Below are positions 47,439 through 57,128 of a stretch of DNA of 64,000 nt, one piece after another. The notes below the pieces were generated by a model. The model worked only from the letters and a program-made list of their open reading frames with translations, had not been told where the DNA came from and did no database searches. Each line of letters begins with the position of its first letter. Positions within the stretch are counted from its first letter, which is position 1. This DNA is from Vibrio tapetis subsp. tapetis. Its GTDB lineage: Bacteria > Pseudomonadota > Gammaproteobacteria > Enterobacterales > Vibrionaceae. Position numbers and translations under genes: made by a program. Location of the stretch: NCBI RefSeq assembly GCF_900233005.1, contig NZ_LT960611.1, positions 1,054,001 to 1,118,000 of the forward strand, in the 5' to 3' direction.

Positions 47439-48741
47439 CCTAATAATTAAAACAACAAATGGTCTATATATGATTTTTGAAGAATTAAAATGTAAAAACA
47501 GCAAGCAGACTATATTAGATGCTAATCACCTAGTCCTATATGTATCAAGATCGAGTGATGATGTAACTCGTATGGTTAATTATACGGCTGGAAAAAGAAA
47601 AAGTGAACCTGATGCATCCCATTTCATTGTAAGCAATGAGTTAGATGCTGAGGATAACAATCTAGAGAGTATCATTCTACAACTACAAGATGCGTATAAA
47701 CTGAACAAAAATACACAGCAATCATATAGACACTTCATTGTATCTTTAAGCGAAAATGAATCTCTGAATGATAATGGGTGGCGTAAGGTAATTAAAGAAC
47801 TGATGACCGCCTTGGGTTATGACAACGCCAAATACATTGCTTATAAGCACAGTGATACCGAAAACGAGCACGTACATATTGTTACTTCAACTGTTGACCT
47901 CATGTCTAGGAAAGTGATCAGCAATTGGCAGTCGCATACGAATGCACAAGTTGTAATGAGAAAGATGGAGAAAGAGTTTGGCTTAAAAAAAGTAAATAGC
48001 TCAGATAACAACCAATTTAAAACTTCTAACATAAACAAACAGTTTAAGTTTAAACGAATGATTGGTCGAAAAATTGATGTTGCTATCAACAACCTTAACC
48101 AAAACTCAAAATTGTTCGACTTTGAGCTTGAGCTACTAAAGGAAGGTATCACAATAGCGCTATCAGAAAGTAGTGATGAAAAATTTAAGGGTCTAACTTA
48201 CTCTTTTAATGATATCCATTTTTCTGCATCGCAACTCAAATCAGGGAATAAATATACGCTGGGTGGCCTTATAAAAAGAGGAGTACTATGTGAAGGATCA
48301 AACGTTATAAGTAACTATATTCCAATCCCAAAGTCCACATTAATAGCTTTCAGTTTAACGCGTAAACAAGCAATACATTATGTAAACAAGCTCAAAGAAC
48401 AAACTGACAACTTCAATCAATCTATATTTAACAATCAAATGTCAATCTCTACATCAAAAGCAAAAAAAGAAAAATTTAGAAATCATAGGTATTGGCGTGA
48501 ATATGCAAAAAGAATAAGGGCAAGCAGAACAACAGATCGCATGGTTGAACAGGCAATATTTAAAATTGAAAAGGATATAAATAATAACGGAATCGCAATG
48601 AACTCTTTATTGTACAATCTTTTCATTATGTTATTTGAAGATTTAAAGCGAAGCTTTAATCATTTCAACATAGATACTAACTTAAGAAATAGTCAAATCA
48701 AAAATAAAACCCAACTAAACTTAGAGAGAAATTATGAATAA
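47431..48741 (+). CDS. Relaxase/mobilization nuclease
   Basis: The 436-residue protein has a MobA/relaxase core. YRHFIVSLSENESL (100-113) begins the metal-site strand, and KHSDTENEHVHIVTSTVD (139-156) supplies the three-His cluster His140, His147 and His149. A Tyr51 in VNYTAGKRKS is a candidate nucleophile. The C-terminal part is basic and helical. Such enzymes nick oriT and lead DNA into a recipient using another element's conjugation machinery; no transfer genes are in the window. It overlaps both neighbours, so the three genes form one operon. Confidence 0.82.
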   Translation: MNSLIIKTTNGLYMIFEELKCKNSKQTILDANHLVLYVSRSSDDVTRMVNYTAGKRKSEPDASHFIVSNELDAEDNNLESIILQLQDAYKLNKNTQQSYRHFIVSLSENESLNDNGWRKVIKELMTALGYDNAKYIAYKHSDTENEHVHIVTSTVDLMSRKVISNWQSHTNAQVVMRKMEKEFGLKKVNSSDNNQFKTSNINKQFKFKRMIGRKIDVAINNLNQNSKLFDFELELLKEGITIALSESSDEKFKGLTYSFNDIHFSASQLKSGNKYTLGGLIKRGVLCEGSNVISNYIPIPKSTLIAFSLTRKQAIHYVNKLKEQTDNFNQSIFNNQMSISTSKAKKEKFRNHRYWREYAKRIRASRTTDRMVEQAIFKIEKDINNNGIAMNSLLYNLFIMLFEDLKRSFNHFNIDTNLRNSQIKNKTQLNLERNYE

Positions 48742-49507
48742 GAAAGTGACCTTTAAAACGATCAGTAATAATGTTAATACATTATCTACATCGAAAATAA
48801 ATAAAACCATTTCAAAATCTATAACTAAACACAAAAATGGAAAACGTATTTACCTGAGAGTTTTCGATAAAAACGTTATGAACACAAAAGGTAAACCTGG
48901 GAAACAGATCACTCTAGCTTCACTTCCACTTGATCTTGTCTATATCCCTTCTCTTAATGTATTTCAAAATAAATATGTCACTGAAGAAGGAAAAGCTGGG
49001 CTTTACAAAGTTGACGATGATGACTATCGAAGGATGATCAACATTTTAAAGCCTTATGTCATCTATATAAAAAAACACAGAGCGGAAAAACTACACGAGA
49101 CTGAAAGTGTCGTAATTAATAATAAGCCATACCAGGTTTCAAGCTTAGCCGCTAAGTTACATCACGTAGTTGAACTTATTGACGAACTCGAACACTGTGA
49201 TAAACAAGGTGTCTCAGTCACTGAGGCACAAGAACTATTTCAGGCTATGTATCGCATTAAACAACGACTCGAAGCGTGTAAACTACCTGATTATTTATAT
49301 AATGAGTATCTACATAAACCAGGCGATGCTGTAGCCATTGATAGAATAAGAAAAAAACACACACATAAAGTTGAAGACAAAGCGAACCTTAAGAGGCTTG
49401 TAGAGTGTTACGACCAACTAACACCGCTAGATATAGTCGACGCAGAAAAGAAGTCTAAACACAGTATTAAACTAAGAAACAGAATAGCATCGATGCGAAC
49501 TAAATAG
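48734..49507 (+). CDS. Unknown protein of the mobilization operon
   Basis: The 257-residue product is basic and soluble, and I do not recognise it. An N-terminal Ser/Lys-rich part (KINKTISKSITKHKNGKRIY) precedes a possible beta-rich domain (YLRVFDKNVMNTKGKPGKQI, LYKVDDDDYRRMINILKPYV). A helical C-terminal half follows (QELFQAMYRIKQRLEACKLP). It overlaps the relaxase gene by 8 bp and converges with the replication-helicase gene. It may be an oriT, priming or replication accessory protein, but nothing in the sequence decides this. Confidence 0.6.
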   Translation: MNKKVTFKTISNNVNTLSTSKINKTISKSITKHKNGKRIYLRVFDKNVMNTKGKPGKQITLASLPLDLVYIPSLNVFQNKYVTEEGKAGLYKVDDDDYRRMINILKPYVIYIKKHRAEKLHETESVVINNKPYQVSSLAAKLHHVVELIDELEHCDKQGVSVTEAQELFQAMYRIKQRLEACKLPDYLYNEYLHKPGDAVAIDRIRKKHTHKVEDKANLKRLVECYDQLTPLDIVDAEKKSKHSIKLRNRIASMRTK

Positions 49508-49521
49508 AAAAACTAACTAAC

Positions 49522-51879
49522 CTAAGTATTTGTAGAGTGGGTAATATCATATAGTTTCCCACTATTGCTCTTTTTAACATTAAAACCAAGTAATTTAAGT
49601 ATTTCATTAATTTTTCTCGTAGTGTTAATAGGTTTATTATCACCTATTGTTACCATTCGATTATTTACCAAAACATCATTTAATAACGTTCTTTTTTCAT
49701 ACAATTCTTCATATGCTGCTACGTATGTTGTATCACAACTCCAACGCTTGAATTCTTTGTCACTTATCGCGGCAGTGCCAAGTCTTATGCTATTGGTTCC
49801 ATCGATCTTCAATGCATCACGAATAATATTAATAGCGTTATATTTCCTTTTTCCTTCAACATCATTTAAACTTGGTTTATCCATACCATTCAATAAAGTA
49901 TTAACAAATTCTGTATTAGCTTCTTTAGCTTTTCTATTCAAACTAGATTTTCTAACAATAGAGAAACTCTTCGTATCATACTCTCCACCACTAACTATGG
50001 TGTATTTCTGTGCTTTCAAAGTCTCCAGTAATGAAAAGTGAAAATTATCTAATATGATTTTATGTCGCCGTGCTAGATCTGCCTCTATTTTTTCATCATC
50101 AGAATTAGTGTGAAGATGAAAATTTATAGATGCTCTTTTATTATATGAATTTAATCCAAAAGCAATTTTTTTTGCTTTCCTAACTCGTCGAGAAAACTGC
50201 AACATTTTTTTAGGTGTTAACATACCTGTTGATATCGCAAATACTTCATCACAAAATTCTTTCGTAATACTAAAACCTTCGCTCAGAACAGGGCTTGCGA
50301 TAACTGCACGATATTTTGAAATTTGCTCATCAGGGTCTGACAAAAATTCTTTATGCCATTCTCTATTTGCACTTTTTGGATCCGCTGTTAGCACAAGAAC
50401 ACCAGCCATTCTCGCTTTTTCATAACAAGCAGTAGTTTCATCTCCACCTTTCAACTTAGCCTCAAAACCCAAATCGATTAACCAGTTTTCGATGGTTTTC
50501 TTACCATCACAAACAACAAACAATTTCGATATCCCATCATTTAATTTACTCAGTAACGTCTGTTCTACTGCCCGAAACTTGTTTAAACTTACAGAAATTT
50601 TTGAGTTATTGTTTTTTTCACATATTGGCAAAACTTCAGCCGTTACAATTTTTTTTGTCTTATTTGATCGCTCTGATGCTTTCATTAAGTTGAGGGTAAT
50701 ATCACGGGTAATTGAATCTGAAATATCTGCATCTAACCACAGGGATTTCGTATTCTCTGAATTTATGACTTCATATAAAGTACGACGGACCAACTTTTTT
50801 TCAAAATTTATAACATAGTTGTTTTTTTGACTATATAAGGCTTCATACACCTTTTCGCATTCATCTACAATCACTAAATCTGCATTTAAAACAAAACTTG
50901 ATATTGCATTTTTCCATAATGACTTAAGTGTTGTAGCCAAGTGAGATGCAGACTCAATTTCAGATAAACTGTCAGAAGAAGTCACAACTTTTACATCTTT
51001 CATACTGCTAAATTTGTGAGGGTTGCACTTTTCAGTCCTCGACTTAAAGTCTTCTACGACTGCGGATAAATTAGTGATAAATGCAACTTTTTGATCATTT
51101 ACATGACATCGTCGTAAAGCATCAATTGCAAGTTCCGTTTTGCCAAAACCAATGGGGGCTTTTAGAATAGTCACATTGGGTAAACGATTCCAAGGGCCTC
51201 TAACTAGCGGCTGATGGATTGCAAAACCGATATCATTATTAGTTGCCCCATACGACAAATAGTGCATATCGACTTTATCACTTTTTGTTAAACCAACAGA
51301 GTCCTTAACAATTTGCTCGATATAGTCTTTCTTTGCCATTCGAAGAGTTTCTTGAGCTTCATATATGCTGCAACCTAAGATATTGACGACATCATTTAGG
51401 AAATCTTCAGAAACGGCATTTAAAACTTCATTTTTGGCATTTGTATTTGCATAAAGAAGCCAACAAAGTTCATTCGTTAATCTGTAGATGGATAACAAGT
51501 AAATACATTGACGTTTGGACTCTTTAACTTTTATTAAATCAATGAGTACTTTTCCATTGTTATCAACTAACTGAGCGCTATGCTTCGCCATGGAGAAAAT
51601 CGTGTCTTCGCTCAACTTATTTAGATATTTACGATCTTCAATACAAACGTTAATAAGCCACTTTTTCATATTGTCTTTCCCATAAAACTCAGAATGGTAA
51701 TCAACGGTGGCTTTATAATCTGCCTCAGCGATAAGTACTGTTCGCACGCCAAGATTGACAACCCAATCAGGTATCTCAGTGCCAATGACTATGATTAATT
51801 GAGTTGATTCTGCATTCAGGAGCTTATGGAACATCTTATTCAACGCTGAAACCTTCTTTGGTGCTTTACAGTGATACAT
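49522..51879 (-). CDS. Replication/origin-binding-type SF2 helicase of the mobile module
   Basis: The 785-residue protein has an SF2-like ATPase core. Walker A is LKAPIGFGKTELAID (241-248), motif II is DLVIVDECEKV (339-341), and ASPVLSEGFSI and QFSRRVRKAKKI correspond to motifs V-VI. The arrangement resembles helicases of the herpes origin-binding protein type found in plasmid replication proteins (for example the CyRepA1 group). The first 230 residues match nothing I know. The gene converges with the relaxase operon. Together they look like a plasmid or mobilizable element that can replicate. The replication role is inferred. Confidence 0.65.
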   Translation of the reverse strand: MYHCKAPKKVSALNKMFHKLLNAESTQLIIVIGTEIPDWVVNLGVRTVLIAEADYKATVDYHSEFYGKDNMKKWLINVCIEDRKYLNKLSEDTIFSMAKHSAQLVDNNGKVLIDLIKVKESKRQCIYLLSIYRLTNELCWLLYANTNAKNEVLNAVSEDFLNDVVNILGCSIYEAQETLRMAKKDYIEQIVKDSVGLTKSDKVDMHYLSYGATNNDIGFAIHQPLVRGPWNRLPNVTILKAPIGFGKTELAIDALRRCHVNDQKVAFITNLSAVVEDFKSRTEKCNPHKFSSMKDVKVVTSSDSLSEIESASHLATTLKSLWKNAISSFVLNADLVIVDECEKVYEALYSQKNNYVINFEKKLVRRTLYEVINSENTKSLWLDADISDSITRDITLNLMKASERSNKTKKIVTAEVLPICEKNNNSKISVSLNKFRAVEQTLLSKLNDGISKLFVVCDGKKTIENWLIDLGFEAKLKGGDETTACYEKARMAGVLVLTADPKSANREWHKEFLSDPDEQISKYRAVIASPVLSEGFSITKEFCDEVFAISTGMLTPKKMLQFSRRVRKAKKIAFGLNSYNKRASINFHLHTNSDDEKIEADLARRHKIILDNFHFSLLETLKAQKYTIVSGGEYDTKSFSIVRKSSLNRKAKEANTEFVNTLLNGMDKPSLNDVEGKRKYNAINIIRDALKIDGTNSIRLGTAAISDKEFKRWSCDTTYVAAYEELYEKRTLLNDVLVNNRMVTIGDNKPINTTRKINEILKLLGFNVKKSNSGKLYDITHSTNT

Positions 51880-52013
51880 TACGACAGCTGATACTTAGAG
51901 AGAAAACCTTAATGGCAACTAGCTCGCAGAACGCGCTTGTACGAAACTAACACCTATAACTATGATTTTAAAGAAATTTGATAATGATAGACCAATAGCA
52001 ACTCATTTAGAGC

Positions 52014-55000
52014 TTAACGTTGTACTACGTCAACATGTCTTCTTGCCCGATTCATCCTTTCTTCATAAGCCCCAATCTTAATGTTTTCCCCGCATGAGTC
52101 ATCAGCCCCTCTCCTAAAGCGATTACAGCCATAAAACGTCTCTCGATTAGGATCATTCTCACAGCGTGCAACCATCGTACCTATGCCACAACGTAAGCAC
52201 CCTATCTCCATTTCACCACAACCTCGACAACGTCTAAACCCTTCGGCATGAGTTTCCAAAGGAGAGTTGCAATGCTTGCAACTATTGACCAACGTATCAC
52301 AGGCTGGTGAGTGTGAGCATTTATACAAAGTTTTATTGTACCTGGTAGTTAACGGGCGAAGTTCGCCCGTCTTACACTGACTACAGTTCCACTTGGCGAG
52401 TTGTGGTGCTAATTTATTATCTACAAACTGCAAGCCAAACTTTGCCATTTCGGACAAAAATGGGCTGCTTTTATCGCCATCGAATAATACATAGACAAAG
52501 TGCTTCGCTCGAGTTAACGCTACGTAAAAAAGTCGCCTCTCCTCACCATGGATAAAGCTCTCTTTGTTGGGTAAAACTAGATCGATCAGCTCGTCATTTT
52601 CCCTCGTCGAAGGAAACACACCAGTATCAACGCCGAATAAAATCACATAGTCAGCCTCTAGCCCCTTACTCGCATGGGCCGTAACAAAGTTAATGTCCAA
52701 ATTTGTATACAAAAATTTCTCTAAATTAATGCCTTTCAACTGCGAAGTATTCTCTTGGCGAAAATGTCCAATTATGAGAACAGAAGCGACTTCGCCCTTT
52801 CTATCAGCGGAGCGATTTAACGTAGCTAAAGCACGTTGTAAAGAAACCACATATGCTCGGTTTTTTCTTTCCTTCACACTGCTAATCGACTTAAGATTTT
52901 CCATATCTTTCTTTACATCGACCAACCTAACAGCAGGTGCATCTAATATAGCGTGAGTGGAAATCTCTTTTTGGATTTGAGCTGGGTTTGTCATTACAAA
53001 ACGACTACTTACTTCATGAATTTTGTCATTAAAACGAAACGTCTTGTCCAAAGTAACGGCTGTGGCAGGATGAAACACGGCGGAAAATTCAGTAAATAAC
53101 GCTAAATCGGCACCGTTGAAACGGTAAATGGATTGCCAGTCATCACCTACAGCGAATAAACGAATGTTTGGCTTTGAAGCCAATAGCGCTTTGAGTAACT
53201 TATAACGGCCACCAGAGATATCTTGAAACTCATCAACCAAAACATGAGTATACGAATGATGAAAACGACCTTTCTCTATAATATCAGTCGCTTCAGAAAT
53301 CATGTCACTAAAGTCAATACACTCTGTATTAGCTAAGTGCTCCTGGTACACCGTTAAAATAGGCTCAAAAATCCGCAAGAAAGCTTCCGTTCTCTCAATG
53401 TCATAGCCACCACCACGGTATTCATTACGCACTGTATTTGAATCAAACTGCCCTTCTTTATACAAGCCCAAGAAACGTTGTAGTAGGTCAATAAATCCTT
53501 GCCATTGACTTTCGTTTTGTTCCTTAAGCTGCTTGAACAATGCATCGACTTCTACAGGCTGGGTGAGCACTTCATACTCGTTTAATGCAGCTTCTAAAGA
53601 TGATTGCAATTGACCTTTTTGGAGTTGATATGTGTACAATTCAAGCATACGAGTGCCTTTCGACTCATGTAGCTCGCGTTTCCATTCTAAGCTTGCTAAG
53701 TACTCATCTCTATCGATATAGGCCGCTGTATTGTTATTCTCATCCAACCCAAGGTATTCAATGTAGAGATCGACATCAGGCAGATAGAAATCAGGTTGAT
53801 ATTGGCGTCGATCGACGCTTCTGGTGTTAAATTTGTAATCGGCTTCGTACTCGTACTCGTACTCGTACTTGATGCCACTCAATGCCAAATAGTTAGCAAC
53901 CCTCAGCTCCCCTACACTTTTTACCCATTCATTGTTCAACGTAATCAAACGGCAACTTGACAGAAATTCGTTGTATTCCTCAATAGAATCAAAATCTAGA
54001 TCGGATTTCCCTGGTGTGCTCAGGATTGAAAAATAATTGACCAAAGCAGATTTAAATAGCGGGTCTTGCTCAGCCAAATCACTGAGTGTCTCGTCAATAA
54101 ACTTCGTGAACTGATGTGGTTGCTCCGTAAAAGATGTAATCGAACGTTTAAATCCATGGTGTCTTGCTAGGATGTCATTACCTAGAGCGTGAAATGTACT
54201 CGCCCTTAGGTGATCTGCATTAGCTGGAATACGATCTTTTATACGTTCGTTCATCTCAGCCGCTGCTTTGTTACCAAAGGCCAACATTAGTATGTTCTCA
54301 GCCTTAGCTATTTTCGCTTGAATGAGATAGCCAGCTTTACCCACTAACGTTGCCGTCTTTCCCGTTCCAGCGCCCGCAATTACAAGGTTGTGATCATCAT
54401 TAGTTACACAAGCAATTCTTTGCTTGTCTGTTAATGGTTTTTTCTCTACCTCATCAAAGAAGCGTTTATATTTTGAGACTAATAACGGCGTAACTTGTTC
54501 ATTGTGCAGATTTCTTCCTAATTCAGTTACACTTTCCGAAGAAAGTGATTGAGCCTCTTCATAGACACTTCTGTGCAAAGGATTGGTTAATTGATCTGGC
54601 GATATGCCCAAATTCTGCAACTTACACACGAGTTGATAAACTAGTGCTATCGGTATCCATTCATAAGAAGACAAATAACAACTTCTGGCGTAAAGCTTTG
54701 CTAAGGAGTCTTGATATACTAGCCATCGATCACTACTCGCAATGAGAAGCAACAAAGAATCAATCGTCTTTTGAGTAAAGTCCATTAGATCTGATTGACG
54801 ATAACCTTTCAAAACAACAACACTGTTGTCTTCAGTTTCAACGACCAAACGATAAAAAAACAAACCCTTTTCAATGGAAATATTTACTAGAGAATCTAGC
54901 GGAAGTTCTAAAGTTTGAGAGGAATTTTCTAGCCTTATGCTAATTGGGGATAGAACGGCAGACTGGTTCTTTTTCCATAGCTTATTCCACAAGTTTACCG

Positions 55001-55022
55001 CTGGATGTGTACTTAAATGCAT
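52014..55022 (-). CDS. HelD-like SF1 helicase with inserted PD-(D/E)xK-type nuclease and C-terminal zinc ribbons (paralog 1)
   Basis: The 1002-residue protein starts with a HelD-type N-terminal domain (1-110). The UvrD-like core has Walker A VIAGAGTGKTATL (216-223), AFGNKAAAEMNERI, VDEFQDISGGRYKLLKAL, AVGDDWQSIYRFNGADL and HASKGLEADYVILFG. Inserted at about 366-470 is a nuclease-like domain with GELRVANYLAL, QPDFYLPDVDLYIEYLG and EWKRELHESKG (candidate Glu372, Asp411, Glu422, Lys448). The C-terminal 130 residues carry several CxxC zinc ribbons (CSQCKTGEL, CKHCNSPL, CRGCGEMEIGCLRCG), as in topoisomerase I tails. E. coli HelD lacks the insert and the ribbons. A paralog lies at 57129-60005. A DNA-processing or defence role is likely. 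Confidence 0.82.
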   Translation of the reverse strand: MHLSTHPAVNLWNKLWKKNQSAVLSPISIRLENSSQTLELPLDSLVNISIEKGLFFYRLVVETEDNSVVVLKGYRQSDLMDFTQKTIDSLLLLIASSDRWLVYQDSLAKLYARSCYLSSYEWIPIALVYQLVCKLQNLGISPDQLTNPLHRSVYEEAQSLSSESVTELGRNLHNEQVTPLLVSKYKRFFDEVEKKPLTDKQRIACVTNDDHNLVIAGAGTGKTATLVGKAGYLIQAKIAKAENILMLAFGNKAAAEMNERIKDRIPANADHLRASTFHALGNDILARHHGFKRSITSFTEQPHQFTKFIDETLSDLAEQDPLFKSALVNYFSILSTPGKSDLDFDSIEEYNEFLSSCRLITLNNEWVKSVGELRVANYLALSGIKYEYEYEYEADYKFNTRSVDRRQYQPDFYLPDVDLYIEYLGLDENNNTAAYIDRDEYLASLEWKRELHESKGTRMLELYTYQLQKGQLQSSLEAALNEYEVLTQPVEVDALFKQLKEQNESQWQGFIDLLQRFLGLYKEGQFDSNTVRNEYRGGGYDIERTEAFLRIFEPILTVYQEHLANTECIDFSDMISEATDIIEKGRFHHSYTHVLVDEFQDISGGRYKLLKALLASKPNIRLFAVGDDWQSIYRFNGADLALFTEFSAVFHPATAVTLDKTFRFNDKIHEVSSRFVMTNPAQIQKEISTHAILDAPAVRLVDVKKDMENLKSISSVKERKNRAYVVSLQRALATLNRSADRKGEVASVLIIGHFRQENTSQLKGINLEKFLYTNLDINFVTAHASKGLEADYVILFGVDTGVFPSTRENDELIDLVLPNKESFIHGEERRLFYVALTRAKHFVYVLFDGDKSSPFLSEMAKFGLQFVDNKLAPQLAKWNCSQCKTGELRPLTTRYNKTLYKCSHSPACDTLVNSCKHCNSPLETHAEGFRRCRGCGEMEIGCLRCGIGTMVARCENDPNRETFYGCNRFRRGADDSCGENIKIGAYEERMNRARRHVDVVQR

Positions 55023-55183
55023 CAGACTACTTCAATAATTGGATTACCAGTTCTGCATCGCCGCTAGTAAGCCAGAACATATGATTGTTTATATTCTAGC
55101 CAACAGCACAGAACAAATCAGTAAGTGTTCATTTAAAATCAGAATATTAAGGAGATTGAGATGTTTTTTTGCAGGAACTAAGT

Positions 55184-55198
55184 GCTTGCATAGCAAGC
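55184..55198. repeat. Twin-hairpin repeat, copy 3 (second hairpin only)
   Basis: GCTTGC-ATA-GCAAGC, flanked as in the 44-kb copy (AACTAAGT before, AATATCAAATGC after). The first hairpin is decayed. An AAGGAG-ATTGAG-ATG just before (55150-55163) opens a frame of only six codons, so it may be the stump of a lost gene. Confidence 0.55.
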
Positions 55199-55450
55199 AA
55201 TATCAAATGCAATAAAGTATCAAGTTAGTACTTTTGCTCAATATATATCGACAAGAAGTACATAGAATTCAAACTGTTCTGCTCTCAGAGCGTTTAGCTT
55301 TAAAAATCTTGTACTGTTTTCATTTACAATATGAGGATGGGTCGGCTAAGCACCAAGCTAAAATGTCTTGAAAGCTGCACGTATCAATGCTCTAGAAAAG
55401 TAGTACATAGTAAAAATGCCATACACGCGCATTTCGAGTTTCATGTTCTG

Positions 55451-55497
55451 TCAGCACACCTCTGGACAAAACCTTGCCAGAGCTTTTGCTAAATTAG
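55451..55497. repeat. CTCTGGACA repeat, copy 2
   Basis: TCAGCACACCTCTGGACAAA is followed by ACCTTGCCAGAGCTTTTGCT and AAATTAG. CTCTGG and CCAGAG can pair. It is related to the copies at 41391 and 61265. The 570 bp from 55023 to 55591 hold no gene besides these repeats. Confidence 0.65.
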
Positions 55498-55591
55498 AAA
55501 ATCATCTATAACTACAGGTATGGCAAATTTCTTGTGAAGAGCTAGTGCAATGAGTAGCATCGCACTAGCGAAAGTATTGGTTTAAGTGCCG

Positions 55592-56426
55592 TTATGGTAA
55601 ATCGGCTAAGGCACAACTCGATACAGTGGTTTTTACTACAACCCCTGGATTTGAGAAAGAAGCTTCAATGTAACTAGCATCCAGTTCCGCAAGGTTTCTA
55701 TAGCACTCTTCAAAGTGTTTATCTTCAATCAGTCTTTGTTTCGTATCTTCGGGTAAGGTAAACGTATAGCCTTCTTTTTTAACAAGCTCTAGACTTACCA
55801 TTTTTTTTCCCATCTCAAATACATTAGATGGCATTCTATCTTCTTTCTCTGGTACTCCAAAAGGGATTACTTCGTCGAAGAATATCCGTAAGAATTCTTT
55901 GCCTTCGTCTTTTAGATCACAAGAAAATCTAGTCAATGTCTTTTCACGCTTTCCTTCTAGATAATTCATCAGAGATTCCCGAGCTGCGGGGGACAATTCG
56001 TATACACTTTCAGAAGCATTTTTATGTCCTATTTCTCTAATTAAACCTACTTTTTCGAGGTGGTCAGCAGGTTTTTTTTTCCTTTTTAAAGACACGGTTT
56101 CAGTTAGCATTTTTGTTAATAACGAAAGTTCTACATTATCTAAATGAGGGATCGAAGATTTGATTTTTCTTTTTTAATTTCAATGCTTTACACCACAAAT
56201 TCACTTTACCCACTAGCCAAATCGACCCATTTACGATCAAAGAATAAAAGGCATAAAAGAATAAAAGGTATAACAAAAAATTCTCTACATTTGGTATTTC
56301 GAATGAACTCCATTCAGCATCTATGTCCCCCAAAAGCGAATAAGAAGAGAAAAAAGAAAGCACCATGATAAATGCATTCTTAATCGATGATACCCATTTT
56401 ATATAAGGCATAAAATTACCAATCAC
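55592..56426 (-). pseudogene. SieB-like superinfection-exclusion protein, split by a frameshift
   Basis: Two frames join into one protein. From a GTG start at 56426 (GGAG six bases upstream), 96 codons give two membrane helices (NAFIMVLSFFSSYSLLG, NFLLYLLFFYAFYSLIVNGS) and stop at 56136. A second frame is open across the same place and continues KSSIPHLDNVELSLLTKMLT, then ETVSLKRKKKPADHLEKVGL and on to 55592. Removing one A from the A6 run at 56170-56175 makes a continuous 277-residue product. Two N-terminal helices followed by a helical domain with LxxLL..E..GLI pattern is the layout of SieB-type proteins, which block superinfecting phage. The soluble half alone (172 residues from ATG 56110) is the alternative reading. 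Confidence 0.55.
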
Positions 56427-57128
56427 TTTTTACTCCATTAAGGTTTTTAAAATCGTGGGTTCTATCATTTATTTTAATTCAAATGCGTGACTCCGTAACG
56501 CAGTACCTAAGCTCCCCGCGGGTCAGCCAGTTTTGTTAAGTCTAGGTTCGCAAAAATATCGCTTAAAAATGAGGTTAAACATTTCAAAATGTGGTGTTCA
56601 TTATTCCTATTATGGAAAATAGCAAAGTTTACTATCAGAAATAAGCCTCAGAAGCCCTCAAATGCTCTTAGCGAAGGTTTTAGACACTTGATTAAGGCAA
56701 TATACTTCCATACCGCCTTGAAAGTTTATGACGATCTCAAAGTGATTTACATGGCAAAAATCAGTGAGTTCATTTGAGCTAAGAATGGCGCTATGACAGC
56801 CATTTCTCGTACTTTGTGAGTTTCGGATATCAGATTAATTATATTTGGTCAAAACCCACCCGACCGAGAGCGTAGGCTTTTTGGCGAAACAAACATTGGG
56901 GCAATGTCGCGTTACGAATCGAAACAACACTAAACCCATTTGCATGAGAATATGGCCAAACCCTATCTCATTAGCCAATTTTTATGAACCACTACAGTTC
57001 TATGCTGTTGTCTTTGTGTTCTGAATCGATTAACTGTAAAAATTGATGACACTCAAGTACTAGTACTCTGCCGATAAGTTAGACTATGCCTCTTTACGAG
57101 GCAACCACACTTTAGGCGGTAGCGTATA
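56427..57128. other. Gene-free region between the SieB-like gene and helicase paralog 2
   Basis: These 700 bp contain no frame I would call a gene. They hold promoter space for the divergent flanking genes and, at 56885-56913, one copy of the GGGGCAAT dispersed repeat. A 62-codon frame at 56589 lacks a ribosome site and family likeness. Confidence 0.5.
56885..56913. repeat. GGGGCAAT dispersed repeat, copy 2
   Basis: CGAAACAAACATTGGGGCAA plus TGTCGCGTT matches the copy at 44249-44277 at 25 of 29 positions. It lies 215 bp before helicase paralog 2. Confidence 0.65.

Noticed and set aside
56589..56777. 62-codon frame between the SieB-like gene and helicase paralog 2
   Set aside because: No ribosome site and no domain likeness.
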